From Dokdonia sp. 4H-3-7-5 (GTDB lineage Bacteria; Bacteroidota; Bacteroidia; Flavobacteriales; Flavobacteriaceae), in the NCBI RefSeq assembly GCF_000212355.1, contig NC_015496.1, positions 1,934,501 to 1,998,500 on the forward strand: DNA of 64,000 nt, written 5' to 3'. Each line of letters opens with the position of its first letter. Positions within the stretch are counted from its first letter, which is position 1. The notes below the pieces were generated by a model. That model saw only the letters and a list, made by a program, of their open reading frames with translations. It had not been told where the DNA came from and searched no databases. A program made the translations under genes and the position numbers. Below are positions 33,163-42,352 of the stretch, piece after piece.

Positions 33163-36100
33163 ATGCTATCACATATTATCAATTTCAGCATAAGAAACAA
33201 GTTTGTTGTTCTCTTATTTACGGCCTTTATTATAGGTTTTGGGCTGTATTCCTTGTCGCAAATTCCTATAGGTGCCGTGCCAGATGTTACAAACAATCAG
33301 GTGCAGGTTATTACTACTTCACGTAATCTCTCTACGCAGGATATGGAGCAATTCATAACCTACCCTGTAGAGTTAGAAATGGCAAACTTACCAGGCGTGA
33401 TAGAGATACGCTCTGTTTCAAAATTTGGATTATCTGTCGTCACCATTGTATTTGAGGACGATATGGGAACCTATTTGCCTAGGCAGCTCATTGCTGAGAA
33501 AATCAAATCTGCATCAGAAAAAATCCCTAAGGGTTTTGGCACACCAGAGATGGGGCCTATCACAACCGGACTAGGTGAGATTTACCAATACATACTTGAT
33601 GTAGAACCAGAATTTAAAGACAGGTATAATGCTGAAGATTTAAGAACCATCCAAGATTGGATAGTAAAGCGCCAGCTCTCAGGAATTCCGGGAGTAGTTG
33701 AGGTAAATACCTGGGGCGGATTCTTAAAGCAGTACGAAGTTGCTATCAATACAGAAAAACTTAACGCGATGGATATAAGTGCGCGCGAGATTTTTACAGC
33801 TTTAGAAATGAATAATAGTGTCTCTGGAGGTGGCTATATAGAAAAGGTAAATCAGGCATTTTTTATACGTGGGGAGGGTCTCATTTCATCACTAGATGAT
33901 ATAAGTAACATCGTGGTTAAGAATGACGATGGAGTACCTGTGTATATAAAAGACGTTGCCAAAGTAGGTTATGGGAGCGCCACACGTTTTGGAGCAATTA
34001 CCGGAAACGGTGAGGGCGAGAAGGTGCTAGGGCAAGTGATGATGCTTAAAGATGCAAATTCTAAAAAAGTGATAGAAGCTGTAAAGGAACGCGTTGCCGA
34101 GATGTCGAAATCACTTCCAGAGGGTGTATATATTAATGCATTTTTAGACCGTAGTGACCTTATTGCAAAAACCACCTTTACCGTTGCCGAAAATCTCATT
34201 TTAGGATGTCTAATTGTGATTTTTGTAGTGGTTTTATTACTCGGTAATTTTAGATCTGGGCTAGTAGTGGCATCCGTAATTCCGTTGTGTTTGTTATTTG
34301 CATTATCACTTATGTACATCTTTGGAGTAGATGCAAACTTGATGAGTCTTGGCGCTATAGATTTTGGGATTATTATAGACGGCGCGGTCATAATTGTAGA
34401 ATTTATAGCATTTGAAATAACGAGAAAGAAAGATGAGATTTACGCTTTCGCGAAAGCGGAACAACAACAATTAAAAGATAAGATTACATTCTCTGGAGCA
34501 TCAAAAATGATGAATTCGGCCATCTTTGGTCAGCTTATTATTTTGATAGTTTTTATTCCTATTCTCTCACTGAGCGGTGTAGAAGGAAAAATGTTTAAGC
34601 CTATGGCGCTCACCTTTAGCTTTGCATTAATAGGAGCGATGATTTTTTGTTTTACGTATGTACCCGTAGCGGCATCTATGTTTTTAAAACCATCTAATGC
34701 GACAGATAAAAATATCTCCGTAAGGTTAATGAAATGGCTAAATAAAATGTATGAGCCAGTTATTCACTGGGCATTACAGAGCAAGAGACTCGTATTAGGA
34801 ATTGCGGTAGTTTTACTTGCAATAGCTATCTATTTGTATAGCACCATGGGTGGAGAATTTGTCCCCACACTTGATGAAGGTGATTTTGTGATTCAGCCAG
34901 TATTAAAAACAGGAACCTCTCTAAGTAACACAGTAGAAATTACCACCGAAATTGAGAAAATACTATTAAGTCAATTTCCAGAAGTAAAGCAAGTGGTAAC
35001 TCGTATAGGTGCTGCAGAGGTGCCTACAGATCCCATGTCTATGGAAGAAAGCGATGTGATTATTGTACTCAAACCTAAAGGAGAGTGGACGTCTGCCTCG
35101 TCAAAAGATGAGCTGGCAGATAAGTTTAAAAAAGCACTTGCTGTCATCCCGGGAATGGAAGTAGAGTTTACACAACCTATAGAGATGCGTTTTAATGAAT
35201 TGATTACCGGTGTACGTGCAGATATTGCGATTAAGATTTTTGGCGATGATCTTGAAATCCTTGCAAAGAAAGGAAGTGAGATAGGAGCTCTTATCGAAAA
35301 CGTAGCAGGCGCAGCAGATGTTTCTGTTGAGAAAGTGGCAGGCTTGCCTGAGATGAGTGTGCAATACAATAGAGCAAAAATAGCTAGGTATGGTCTCAAT
35401 ATTCAGGATCTCAATGATATGGTTTCCATGGGATTTGCGGGTAAGACTGCTGGAAGCGTTTTTGAAGGAGAAAAGCGTTTTGACCTAGTAGTACGACTAG
35501 ACAAGGAGAAGCGTCAAGATATCGATAACCTTAAAAATCTATACATTGATCTCCCTGCTGGTGGAAAAATACCATTAAGCGAACTAGCAACTATAAGCTA
35601 TAAAACAGGAGCTGCCAAAATATCTCGTGACGATACAAGAAGAAGAATTGTAGTGGGTGTTAACGTGCGTAATCGTGATTTACAATCTGTGGTGGCTGAC
35701 GTCCAGAAGTTGATTAACGAGAATGTAAAATTACCTATAGGGTATTCTATTACTTATGGAGGGCAGTTTGAAAACTTACAAAGTGCAAAGGCACGATTAA
35801 TGGTTGCGGTGCCTATTGCACTTATTCTCATATTTATTCTTCTCTATTTTGCTTTTAAATCTGTCAAGGAAGCACTGATGATTTATTCTGCAATACCGCT
35901 GGCTGCAGTAGGAGGTGTTCTCTTATTGTGGCTGCGTGATCTACCTTTCAGTATTTCGGCCGGCGTAGGTTTTATTGCGTTGTTTGGGATTGCAGTTTTA
36001 AATGGAATTGTATTAATAGAGCATTTTAAAGAATTACAAAAAGAAGGTTTTGAAAGTATAGAAGCGTTAATAAAGCAAGGAACAAAAGATAGGTTGAGGG

Positions 36101-37494
36101 CTGTTTTACTCACAGCATCTGCTGCGGCTTTAGGGTTTTTACCTATGGCAATTTCTACAAATGCTGGAGCCGAGGTGCAGCGACCGCTAGCCACTGTGGT
36201 AATAGGAGGGTTGATTACAGCGACCTTACTTACCCTCATCGTATTGCCAGTTCTGTATGCTTACCTAAATACTCCTAAGAAAAATAATGAAGGCTTGTCC
36301 AAAGGCAAGGTTACAACCATAGGTATAGTGGTATTACTATTTTCTGTAAACCTAGGAGCGCAAGAAGAGGCTAAGTCGTTGCAAGAGTTAATCCCATTAG
36401 CTATTGAAAATAATCTTGGGTTAAAAGCGAGTAGGCTAGAAGTAGCACAATCTGAAGCCTTGATTAATAGCGCTTTTAGCTTTGATAAAACGCAGGTGTA
36501 TTATGAGTTTGACGAGAATAATCTGGCCATAAACGATCGACCACTACGGGTTTTTGGGATACAGCAGGACTTTAAATTTCCCACCGTTTATTTTTCAGAA
36601 AAGAGCGTAAATAAAGCCAGCGTTAAGGTGGCTTCTAGTGCGTTTGATATTAAGAAAAAGGAAATTGAGCGTAAAGTAATAGGAGCTTATTATGACTATC
36701 AAATTGCTAGACAAAAGGAACGAGTGTATAGCGCACTAGATAGTTTGTACACAGATTTTTCTAGAATGGCGTCAAGGCGTTTTGAACTAGGAGAGACTAA
36801 TTACCTAGAGAAGATTACTGCGACTTCTAAGCAAAAACAGGTGGAGCTTAGCTATAAACAAGCGCAGAGCGAAGTAGCACTTGCCTATGGGGATTTACTA
36901 AAAGTGGTGCAGGTAGACGAAGCTATTGTAGTCGCTAGTGAGCCTTCGTTTAAAGTAGCGCTAGCAACTTTAGATATAAGCAGTAGTGCAGAAGTGGCAT
37001 ATTATCAAAACAGAGTATCCCTGCTTCAGGCAAAGGGTCGTTTTGAAAAACAACAGCTCCTGCCAGATCTAAGTCTCAATTATTTTCAAGGAACAAATTC
37101 TGGGCTTAATGGTAGTCTTTATGGATATCAATTAGGAGTGAAGATCCCAATATTATTTGGCGGTCAATCTGCTAAAATAAAAGCAGCAAAAATCGCCGAA
37201 GATATCGCAGTCACACAATCTAGTGAGTATGAGATACAACTCGATGCAAAATATAATGCCCTAACAGAAAAGTTGTCGCAACTTCAAGAAGCACTAGATT
37301 ATTATGAAAATGAAGGAGCATCACTTTCTCAAGAAATTTTAAAAACAGCAAACGGTAGTTTTAGAAATGGTGAGATTAATTTTTACCAGTATATCCAGAG
37401 TCTTGAGAGCGCTTATGAGATAAGACTAAGCCACCTTGAGAAACTCCATGTATACAATCAAACTGTAATTGCCATTAATTACTTAACCTTATAA
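33163..37494 (+). CDS. CusA/CzcA heavy-metal RND pump fused to a TolC-like outer-membrane factor
   Basis: A 1443-aa fusion. Residues 1 to about 1040 are a heavy-metal efflux RND transporter: SIRNKFVVLLF at the first membrane helix, FGIIIDGAVIIVE with the proton-relay Asp and Glu of TM4, and a C-terminal half ending TLIVLPVLYAYL. From about 1048 there is a second signal-peptide-like segment (TIGIVVLLFSVNLGAQ), and then a TolC-family coiled-coil/barrel region (about 1067-1443). The segment may be cleaved to release the outer-membrane part. A REP palindrome encodes YAFAKAE at about 426-432 in the loop after TM4. The adaptor gene follows 10 bases downstream. Confidence 0.92.
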   Translation: MLSHIINFSIRNKFVVLLFTAFIIGFGLYSLSQIPIGAVPDVTNNQVQVITTSRNLSTQDMEQFITYPVELEMANLPGVIEIRSVSKFGLSVVTIVFEDDMGTYLPRQLIAEKIKSASEKIPKGFGTPEMGPITTGLGEIYQYILDVEPEFKDRYNAEDLRTIQDWIVKRQLSGIPGVVEVNTWGGFLKQYEVAINTEKLNAMDISAREIFTALEMNNSVSGGGYIEKVNQAFFIRGEGLISSLDDISNIVVKNDDGVPVYIKDVAKVGYGSATRFGAITGNGEGEKVLGQVMMLKDANSKKVIEAVKERVAEMSKSLPEGVYINAFLDRSDLIAKTTFTVAENLILGCLIVIFVVVLLLGNFRSGLVVASVIPLCLLFALSLMYIFGVDANLMSLGAIDFGIIIDGAVIIVEFIAFEITRKKDEIYAFAKAEQQQLKDKITFSGASKMMNSAIFGQLIILIVFIPILSLSGVEGKMFKPMALTFSFALIGAMIFCFTYVPVAASMFLKPSNATDKNISVRLMKWLNKMYEPVIHWALQSKRLVLGIAVVLLAIAIYLYSTMGGEFVPTLDEGDFVIQPVLKTGTSLSNTVEITTEIEKILLSQFPEVKQVVTRIGAAEVPTDPMSMEESDVIIVLKPKGEWTSASSKDELADKFKKALAVIPGMEVEFTQPIEMRFNELITGVRADIAIKIFGDDLEILAKKGSEIGALIENVAGAADVSVEKVAGLPEMSVQYNRAKIARYGLNIQDLNDMVSMGFAGKTAGSVFEGEKRFDLVVRLDKEKRQDIDNLKNLYIDLPAGGKIPLSELATISYKTGAAKISRDDTRRRIVVGVNVRNRDLQSVVADVQKLINENVKLPIGYSITYGGQFENLQSAKARLMVAVPIALILIFILLYFAFKSVKEALMIYSAIPLAAVGGVLLLWLRDLPFSISAGVGFIALFGIAVLNGIVLIEHFKELQKEGFESIEALIKQGTKDRLRAVLLTASAAALGFLPMAISTNAGAEVQRPLATVVIGGLITATLLTLIVLPVLYAYLNTPKKNNEGLSKGKVTTIGIVVLLFSVNLGAQEEAKSLQELIPLAIENNLGLKASRLEVAQSEALINSAFSFDKTQVYYEFDENNLAINDRPLRVFGIQQDFKFPTVYFSEKSVNKASVKVASSAFDIKKKEIERKVIGAYYDYQIARQKERVYSALDSLYTDFSRMASRRFELGETNYLEKITATSKQKQVELSYKQAQSEVALAYGDLLKVVQVDEAIVVASEPSFKVALATLDISSSAEVAYYQNRVSLLQAKGRFEKQQLLPDLSLNYFQGTNSGLNGSLYGYQLGVKIPILFGGQSAKIKAAKIAEDIAVTQSSEYEIQLDAKYNALTEKLSQLQEALDYYENEGASLSQEILKTANGSFRNGEINFYQYIQSLESAYEIRLSHLEKLHVYNQTVIAINYLTL
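34441..34459. repeat. REP-like palindrome inside the RND pump gene
   Basis: TACGCTTTCGCGAAAGCGG in frame, read as Tyr-Ala-Phe-Ala-Lys-Ala. Confidence 0.92.
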
Positions 37495-37504
37495 ATACGA
37501 CTAC

Positions 37505-38641
37505 ATGATACGTAACTTAAATATAATAGCATTACTAGGTTTTGTACTAGTAAGCTGTGGAGAAAAAACCACAGACAAAACCGAGCCATCTTCTCATACG
37601 GAAGCGATGGATGATCGCATTCAAGTAACTCAGGCGCAGTTTGATCAAAGTAAGATGTCTTTAGGAGGACTGGAAGAAAAATCATTTCCTACAGTAGTTA
37701 CTTTAAATGGGATGATTGATGTACCGCCAGAAAACAGAGCCGTTGTAACTGCTTCTTTGGGTGGTTATATAAAAACGACTCCATTGCTTATAGGTGATAT
37801 CGTGCGCAAAGGTCAGCTGCTTGTAACTATTGAAAATCCTGAGTTTGTAGCCCTGCAACAGCAATACATGGAGGTAAATGAGCAACTCACTTATCTCAAA
37901 GCGAAATACGACAGACAGGTAACAATGAGAGCAGAAAATATTACCTCTCAAAAAAGTTATCTAAAAGCCGAAAGTGAGTACAAAACAGCAGTTGCTAGAC
38001 ACACGGGATTAGATAGACAACTTAGAATGATTAATATTTCTCCAGCGAGTGTTCGAGCTGGAAAGATAAGTTCTGTGGTAAGCATTAACGCGCCTATTTC
38101 GGGAAGCATTACTAAGGTAAACGTTTCAAAAGGATCATACGTTTCACCAGCTACCGAAATTTTAGAAATTATAGACAATGATCATATACATCTAGAACTT
38201 TCGGTTTTTGAAAAAGACATCTTAAAAGTAAAGAAAGGTCAGGCAATAGATTTTAAAATCCCAGAAGCTTCTTCAGCGATTTATAAGGCTGAGGTGCATC
38301 TTGTAGGCACTTCGATTGAAGCAAATAGAACGATTAAAGTGCATGGACATCTAGAAGATGAGTCTGGTGTTAATTTCTTAACGGGAATGTTTGTAGATGC
38401 TAGTATTGTAACAAATTCCGCTTTCGCGAAAGCGTTACCTTCATCCTCCATAGTGACGGTAGATGAGAATTCTTATATCTTAGTGCTAGATGAGAAGCAG
38501 GGTGATACCTATTATTTCCGTCAAGCCGAAGTTGAGGTAGTTCAAGAAAGTGAAGGATTTTCATTAGTGCAATTCAATACTAACATGGCGGCCGATACGC
38601 AGTTTTTAACTAAAGGAGTGTTTAATTTATTAGGAGAGTAA
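37505..38641 (+). CDS. RND efflux periplasmic adaptor (CusB/CzcB type), lipoprotein
   Basis: A 378-aa membrane-fusion protein. A lipoprotein signal ends in LVSC at about residue 18. A barrel-sandwich hybrid half (about 70-120), a short coiled coil (about 120-170), the second lipoyl half with SVVSINAPISGSITKVNV, and a beta-barrel follow. It bridges the RND pump and the outer-membrane factor. A REP palindrome at 38419-38434 encodes AFAKA in the C-terminal beta-barrel/proximal region. It is translationally close to both neighbours (10 and 2 bases). Confidence 0.92.
   Translation: MIRNLNIIALLGFVLVSCGEKTTDKTEPSSHTEAMDDRIQVTQAQFDQSKMSLGGLEEKSFPTVVTLNGMIDVPPENRAVVTASLGGYIKTTPLLIGDIVRKGQLLVTIENPEFVALQQQYMEVNEQLTYLKAKYDRQVTMRAENITSQKSYLKAESEYKTAVARHTGLDRQLRMINISPASVRAGKISSVVSINAPISGSITKVNVSKGSYVSPATEILEIIDNDHIHLELSVFEKDILKVKKGQAIDFKIPEASSAIYKAEVHLVGTSIEANRTIKVHGHLEDESGVNFLTGMFVDASIVTNSAFAKALPSSSIVTVDENSYILVLDEKQGDTYYFRQAEVEVVQESEGFSLVQFNTNMAADTQFLTKGVFNLLGE
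38419..38434. repeat. REP-like palindrome inside the adaptor gene
   Basis: The 16-bp core CGCTTTCGCGAAAGCG in frame, read as part of Ser-Ala-Phe-Ala-Lys-Ala. Confidence 0.9.
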
Positions 38642-38643
38642 TC

Positions 38644-39339
38644 ATGGAGGCAAGGATACCAGAAAAGCATTACATCTATAGAAGTGGGTGGCTTAGGGCG
38701 GCAGTACTTGGTGCAAACGACGGGATTCTGTCTACAGCGAGTATCGTTATAGGAGTTGCGGCTGCAAGTATTACTAGAGAACCTGTATTACTTGCAGGTG
38801 TTGCCGGCTTAGTGGCTGGCGCATTATCTATGGCAGCTGGAGAGTATGTATCTGTTAGTTCGCAAACAGATGTTGAGAAGTCTGATCTTGCTCGTGAGCA
38901 GCGCGAACTTATAGAAACACCACATGAGGAGCTCCTAGAGCTAGCAAGAATATATGAGCGTCGTGGTCTCAGTCCAGCGACTGCGCTAGAAGTTGCCACC
39001 CAATTAACAGCTCATAATGCCTTAGAAGCGCACGCAAGAGATGAACTAGGAATACATGAAATGACGGAGGCAAAACCATTGCAAGCAGCACTTTCTTCTG
39101 GTGTGGCTTTTACAGTGGGTGGTTTTTTACCTGTACTGGTTGCTTTTATGGCGCCTTTAGAGATGATGGAATATGTGCAATATATAGCTGCCATTTTATT
39201 TTTAATCATTTTAGGTGTCGTGTCAGCAAAGGCTGGAGGGTCGAGCCCTATAAAGGCTGTGCTTAGAATTACTTTCTGGGGTACGCTGGCTATGGGATTA
39301 ACTGCACTTATAGGTCAGTTCTTTAATGTGAGTATCTAA
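38644..39339 (+). CDS. VIT1/CCC1-family iron/manganese transporter
   Basis: A 231-aa membrane protein of the vacuolar iron transporter family. The first helix motif GANDGILSTASIVIGVAAA, MAAGEYVSVSSQTD, and the acidic metal-binding cytoplasmic helix region (about 85-140) are recognisable. Three more hydrophobic segments follow. It starts 2 bases after the adaptor gene and so completes the metal efflux operon. It probably moves Fe2+ or Mn2+ out of the cytosol. Confidence 0.9.
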   Translation: MEARIPEKHYIYRSGWLRAAVLGANDGILSTASIVIGVAAASITREPVLLAGVAGLVAGALSMAAGEYVSVSSQTDVEKSDLAREQRELIETPHEELLELARIYERRGLSPATALEVATQLTAHNALEAHARDELGIHEMTEAKPLQAALSSGVAFTVGGFLPVLVAFMAPLEMMEYVQYIAAILFLIILGVVSAKAGGSSPIKAVLRITFWGTLAMGLTALIGQFFNVSI

Positions 39340-39380
39340 TTGTGAGTTAATTATCGAGGGTGTTAGTGTATTTAAGAATG

Positions 39381-39404
39381 ACTGCGCAAAAGACTGTGCG
39401 CAGT
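39381..39404 (+). other. GC-rich hairpin after the metal efflux operon
   Basis: ACTGCGCA - AAAGACTG - TGCGCAGT, an 8-bp perfect stem without a T run. It may be a weak terminator or an mRNA end. Confidence 0.45.
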
Positions 39405-39442
39405 AGGATAGGTCGCTAGTATCATTACCATAGGTTTAAAGT

Positions 39443-39473
39443 TTGTGATGGATTAGATTGTAAAGTATCTTCG
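39443..39473 (+). promoter_or_regulatory. Bacteroidota-type promoter
   Basis: TTG at 39443-39445, 20 nt, then TATCTTCG at 39466-39473, close to the TTG / TAnnTTTG consensus, 45 bases before the next gene. Confidence 0.5.
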
Positions 39474-39518
39474 CGCGTTCATGTCAGTGCGCGTTGCGTA
39501 CTAAAACAATAAAAAATA

Positions 39519-39737
39519 ATGGAAATCAATCCTACAGAAATTGTCGGTTACTTAGCAAGTCTTTTTGTATTGTTATCATTTTTAAATAAAGATCTACGAA
39601 AGTTGCGTATTGTAAACTCTATAGGTTGTGCATTATTTGTAACGTATGGAGTGTTATTAGGTAGTATTCCTATCATTATTACTAATCTTGCAATACTATT
39701 TGTAAACGGATATTATCTCTTTGTAAAGAAGGATTAA
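39519..39737 (+). CDS. Small YgjV-like membrane protein
   Basis: A 72-aa protein with three hydrophobic segments (about 5-22, 28-45 and 48-68). The pattern GYLASLFVLLSF followed by LRIVNSIGCALFVTYG resembles the YgjV/PQ-loop-like family of inner-membrane proteins. The function is unknown. It is a stand-alone gene with a plausible promoter. Confidence 0.7.
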   Translation: MEINPTEIVGYLASLFVLLSFLNKDLRKLRIVNSIGCALFVTYGVLLGSIPIIITNLAILFVNGYYLFVKKD

Positions 39738-39896
39738 TGTATCTCTCTGTTTTACAGTGCTTATCGTGAGTGAGAAGAGCAATAGTTTTATTTATGCTTT
39801 TTGATTCTACAAATGAATATTGCTAAACATAAATTTGTATAAATCCTTGTAAATTAGTATGAGTTCGCTTATATTCGCCAAAATTTGAAATACTGT

Positions 39897-40121
39897 ATGA
39901 AATTAATGGAAGAAGCGGTGGCTTTTGAAAATGCTTCAATGAGCAATATGTCCACCAGTGATCGCGTTGCTGCTTCAAGAGAGGCAAAACGACTCATTCT
40001 TGCACTGAATGAGATTTTTAAAGAGACAAAAGACTCTGAAATAATGGATGCTATGAAGCGTCTCACCGAAAAGAAAAAAAAGATAGAAAAACGCTTGAAG
40101 GGTAGACCTGATAGTATGTAA
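39897..40121 (+). CDS. Small charged hypothetical protein
   Basis: A 74-aa protein, entirely helical-looking and very rich in Lys and Glu, ending in a basic stretch KKKKIEKRLKGR. ATG at 39897 is chosen over an in-frame TTG at 39885. A good terminator follows directly (40125-40157), which supports it as a real gene. The function is not recognisable; a nucleic-acid-binding role is possible from its charge only. Confidence 0.65.
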   Translation: MKLMEEAVAFENASMSNMSTSDRVAASREAKRLILALNEIFKETKDSEIMDAMKRLTEKKKKIEKRLKGRPDSM

Positions 40122-40124
40122 AAT

Positions 40125-40157
40125 AAAAGAGGCCTCACTTGTGACGGTCTCTTTTTT
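40125..40157 (+). terminator. Terminator after the small charged gene
   Basis: AAAAGAGGCC - TCACTTGTGAC - GGTCTCTTTT followed by TT, a 10-bp stem with one G-T pair. Confidence 0.75.
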
Positions 40158-40184
40158 ATTGAACCCCTTTTTAAGCGTGTGGCT

Positions 40185-40646
40185 ATGCAACCAGACAACT
40201 TTACAAACGAATTTTTTGGCATTGGGATACAGAATGGTAAAACACCAGAAAATCTAGGTGTTTTATGGCGCTCTGCTCAAAACCTAGGAGCCAGTTTTAT
40301 TTTTACCATCGGTAATAGATATGCAAAGCAATCTAGTGATACGCATAATGCGGTAAAGGCAATGCCGTATTACCATTATGATACCTTTGATGACTTTTTT
40401 AAGCACTTGCCTAAAGGTGTACGCATTGTAGGTGTAGAGCTTGATGATCGCGCAGAGACGCTAGAAACCTTTCATCACCCGCGTCGTTGCGTTTACTTAT
40501 TGGGTGCAGAAGATCATGGTCTTACTAATGAGGCTATAGAAAAGTCGCATTTTCTTATAAAATTCCCATCTACATTAAGTCTCAATGTTTCGGTGGCGGG
40601 AAGTATTGTGCTTTACGATAGGACTAGGGTAAAGCCTAGATCTTGA
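40185..40646 (+). CDS. SpoU/TrmH-family RNA 2'-O-methyltransferase
   Basis: A 153-aa minimal SpoU methylase. The family motifs are visible: NGKTPENLGVLWRSAQ (motif 1, Asn and Arg), LLGAEDHGLT (motif 2) and LSLNVSVAGSIVLYD (motif 3). The trefoil-knot domain makes up nearly the whole protein. The RNA target cannot be told from sequence. ATG at 40185 is preferred over GTG at 40179. A second SpoU methylase lies on the far side of era. Confidence 0.88.
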   Translation: MQPDNFTNEFFGIGIQNGKTPENLGVLWRSAQNLGASFIFTIGNRYAKQSSDTHNAVKAMPYYHYDTFDDFFKHLPKGVRIVGVELDDRAETLETFHHPRRCVYLLGAEDHGLTNEAIEKSHFLIKFPSTLSLNVSVAGSIVLYDRTRVKPRS

Positions 40647-40651
40647 TGAGT

Positions 40652-40671
40652 TACGCTTTCGCTAAAGCGTA
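40652..40671. repeat. Variant REP-like palindrome, intergenic
   Basis: TACGCTTTCGCTAAAGCGTA, one base changed at the centre, 6 bases after the methylase stop. Confidence 0.9.
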
Positions 40672-40760
40672 CTTATAGAATTTGTAAACTCCAATTATAT
40701 ATTTATTCATCTATTACCTCAGTTCTCGCTGAGGAGCAAGCGCAACGTGGCAAATTAAAG

Positions 40761-40768
40761 TATCTTTG
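40761..40768 (+). promoter_or_regulatory. -7 box of the era promoter
   Basis: TATCTTTG matches TAnnTTTG, 16 bases before the era start. No clear TTG is seen at -33. Confidence 0.55.
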
Positions 40769-40784
40769 CCTAAAATAAATTATT

Positions 40785-41669
40785 ATGTCTCATAAAGCAG
40801 GATTTGTAAACATCATCGGTAACCCTAATGTGGGTAAAAGTACGCTTATGAATGCCTTTGTGGGCGAGCGTCTTAGTATCATCACCTCAAAAGCGCAGAC
40901 TACGCGTCACCGTATTTTAGGTATTGTAAATGGGGAGGATTTCCAGATGCTATTGAGTGATACGCCTGGTATTATAAAGCCGGCATATGAGTTACAGGCT
41001 TCTATGATGGACTTTGTAAAAAGTGCTTTTGAAGATGCAGATGTACTTTTATACATTGTAGAGCTAGGTGAGAAAGAGCTTAAAGATGAGGCATTTTTTA
41101 ATAAAATACGCGGTTCAAAAATCCCTGTTTTATTACTTATAAATAAAATAGATAAAGGTAACGAAGATACACTAGCAGAGGCTTTAAAATTATGGTCTGA
41201 AAAAGTACCAAATGCTGAGGTGTTTGCTATATCTGCACTCGAGAGCTTTGGTGTGCCACAGGTATTCAATAGAATTATAGAACTCTTGCCAGAGTCACCA
41301 GCTTTTTATCCTAAGGACCAACTTACAGACAAACCAGAGCGCTTTTTTGTAAATGAGATTATCCGTGAGAAAATCTTGATGCACTACAAGAAGGAAATTC
41401 CTTATGCTGTAGAGATTGATACAGAAGATTTCTTTGAAGAGGATGAGATTATCCGCATGCGATCAGTCATTATGGTGGAGCGTGATAGCCAGAAAGGAAT
41501 TATAATTGGACATAAAGGAACTGCTCTAAAAAGAGTAGGTGTAGAGGCTAGAAAGGATTTGCAGAAATTCTTTGGTAAGCAAGTACATATTGAGCTTTAT
41601 GTAAAGGTGAATAAGAACTGGAGAAGTAATTCTAACCAGCTTAAGCGTTTTGGATACAACCAGAAGTAA
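40785..41669 (+). CDS. era: GTPase Era
   Basis: Ribosome-assembly GTPase of 294 aa. G1 GNPNVGKST lies at about residues 11-19, G3 DTPG near 59-62, and G4 NKID near 119-122. A C-terminal KH domain, at about 220-285, includes GIIIGHKGTALKRVGVEARKDL. It binds the 3' end of 16S rRNA during 30S maturation. Length and motifs are normal. It lies between two SpoU RNA methylase genes. Confidence 0.96.
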   Translation: MSHKAGFVNIIGNPNVGKSTLMNAFVGERLSIITSKAQTTRHRILGIVNGEDFQMLLSDTPGIIKPAYELQASMMDFVKSAFEDADVLLYIVELGEKELKDEAFFNKIRGSKIPVLLLINKIDKGNEDTLAEALKLWSEKVPNAEVFAISALESFGVPQVFNRIIELLPESPAFYPKDQLTDKPERFFVNEIIREKILMHYKKEIPYAVEIDTEDFFEEDEIIRMRSVIMVERDSQKGIIIGHKGTALKRVGVEARKDLQKFFGKQVHIELYVKVNKNWRSNSNQLKRFGYNQK

Positions 41670-41676
41670 TTATGAG

Positions 41677-41696
41677 TACGCTTTCGCGAAAGCGTA
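41677..41696. repeat. REP-like palindrome, intergenic after era
   Basis: Perfect TACGCTTTCGCGAAAGCGTA, 7 bases after the era stop. Confidence 0.95.
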
Positions 41697-41731
41697 AGTT
41701 TACAAAGCATTACGGCCAGACCGACTGATTC

Positions 41732-42268
41732 ATGAATAGAAAACTTAAAAATAGCGAACTCAACCGAAAATCTGTTTCTGATTTTAAAGAGGCAGAGAAG
41801 ACGCCTATAATTATCGTACTGGATAATATACGTAGCCTTAATAATGTAGGGTCCGTTTTCCGAACTTCAGATGCTTTTTTAGTAGAGAAAATCTATCTCT
41901 GTGGCATTACTGCAACGCCACCGCATCGCGATATACAAAAGACAGCCTTAGGAGCGACAGATGCTGTAACTTGGGAATATGTAGAAGACAGTATTGCTCT
42001 AGTGAGAAAATTAAAAGAGGATGGTGTTCATGTGTGTGCAATAGAGCAAGCAGAAGGAGCAGTGATGCTTGATAAGTTTGTGCCCACTACTGGTGAGAAG
42101 TATGCTGTTGTTTTTGGAAACGAAGTAAAGGGTGTTCAGCAAGAAATTGTGTCTCTAAGTAATACTGTTATTGAAATCCCACAGGTGGGTACAAAGCATT
42201 CTCTTAATATTTCTGTGAGCGCTGGGGTAGTTATCTGGGACCTATTCAGCAAGTTAGGAGTTTCTTAA
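41732..42268 (+). CDS. SpoU/TrmH-family RNA methyltransferase
   Basis: A 178-aa SpoU methylase. IRSLNNVGSVFRTSDAF (motif 1), VFGNEVKGV (motif 2) and SLNISVSAGVVIWDL (motif 3) are visible. A short basic N-terminal extension (NRKLKNSELNRKS) precedes the knot domain and may bind RNA. It follows era by 62 bases with a REP palindrome between them. It resembles TrmH-type tRNA Gm18 or rRNA methylases, but the target is undetermined. Confidence 0.88.
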   Translation: MNRKLKNSELNRKSVSDFKEAEKTPIIIVLDNIRSLNNVGSVFRTSDAFLVEKIYLCGITATPPHRDIQKTALGATDAVTWEYVEDSIALVRKLKEDGVHVCAIEQAEGAVMLDKFVPTTGEKYAVVFGNEVKGVQQEIVSLSNTVIEIPQVGTKHSLNISVSAGVVIWDLFSKLGVS

Positions 42269-42352
42269 TGATTTGTTAAGCTGTTATTTAACAGTGGGTT
42301 AAGAATGTGATCGCATTTTTTGTTTATCTTTATCTAACAAAAACTAAACAAC

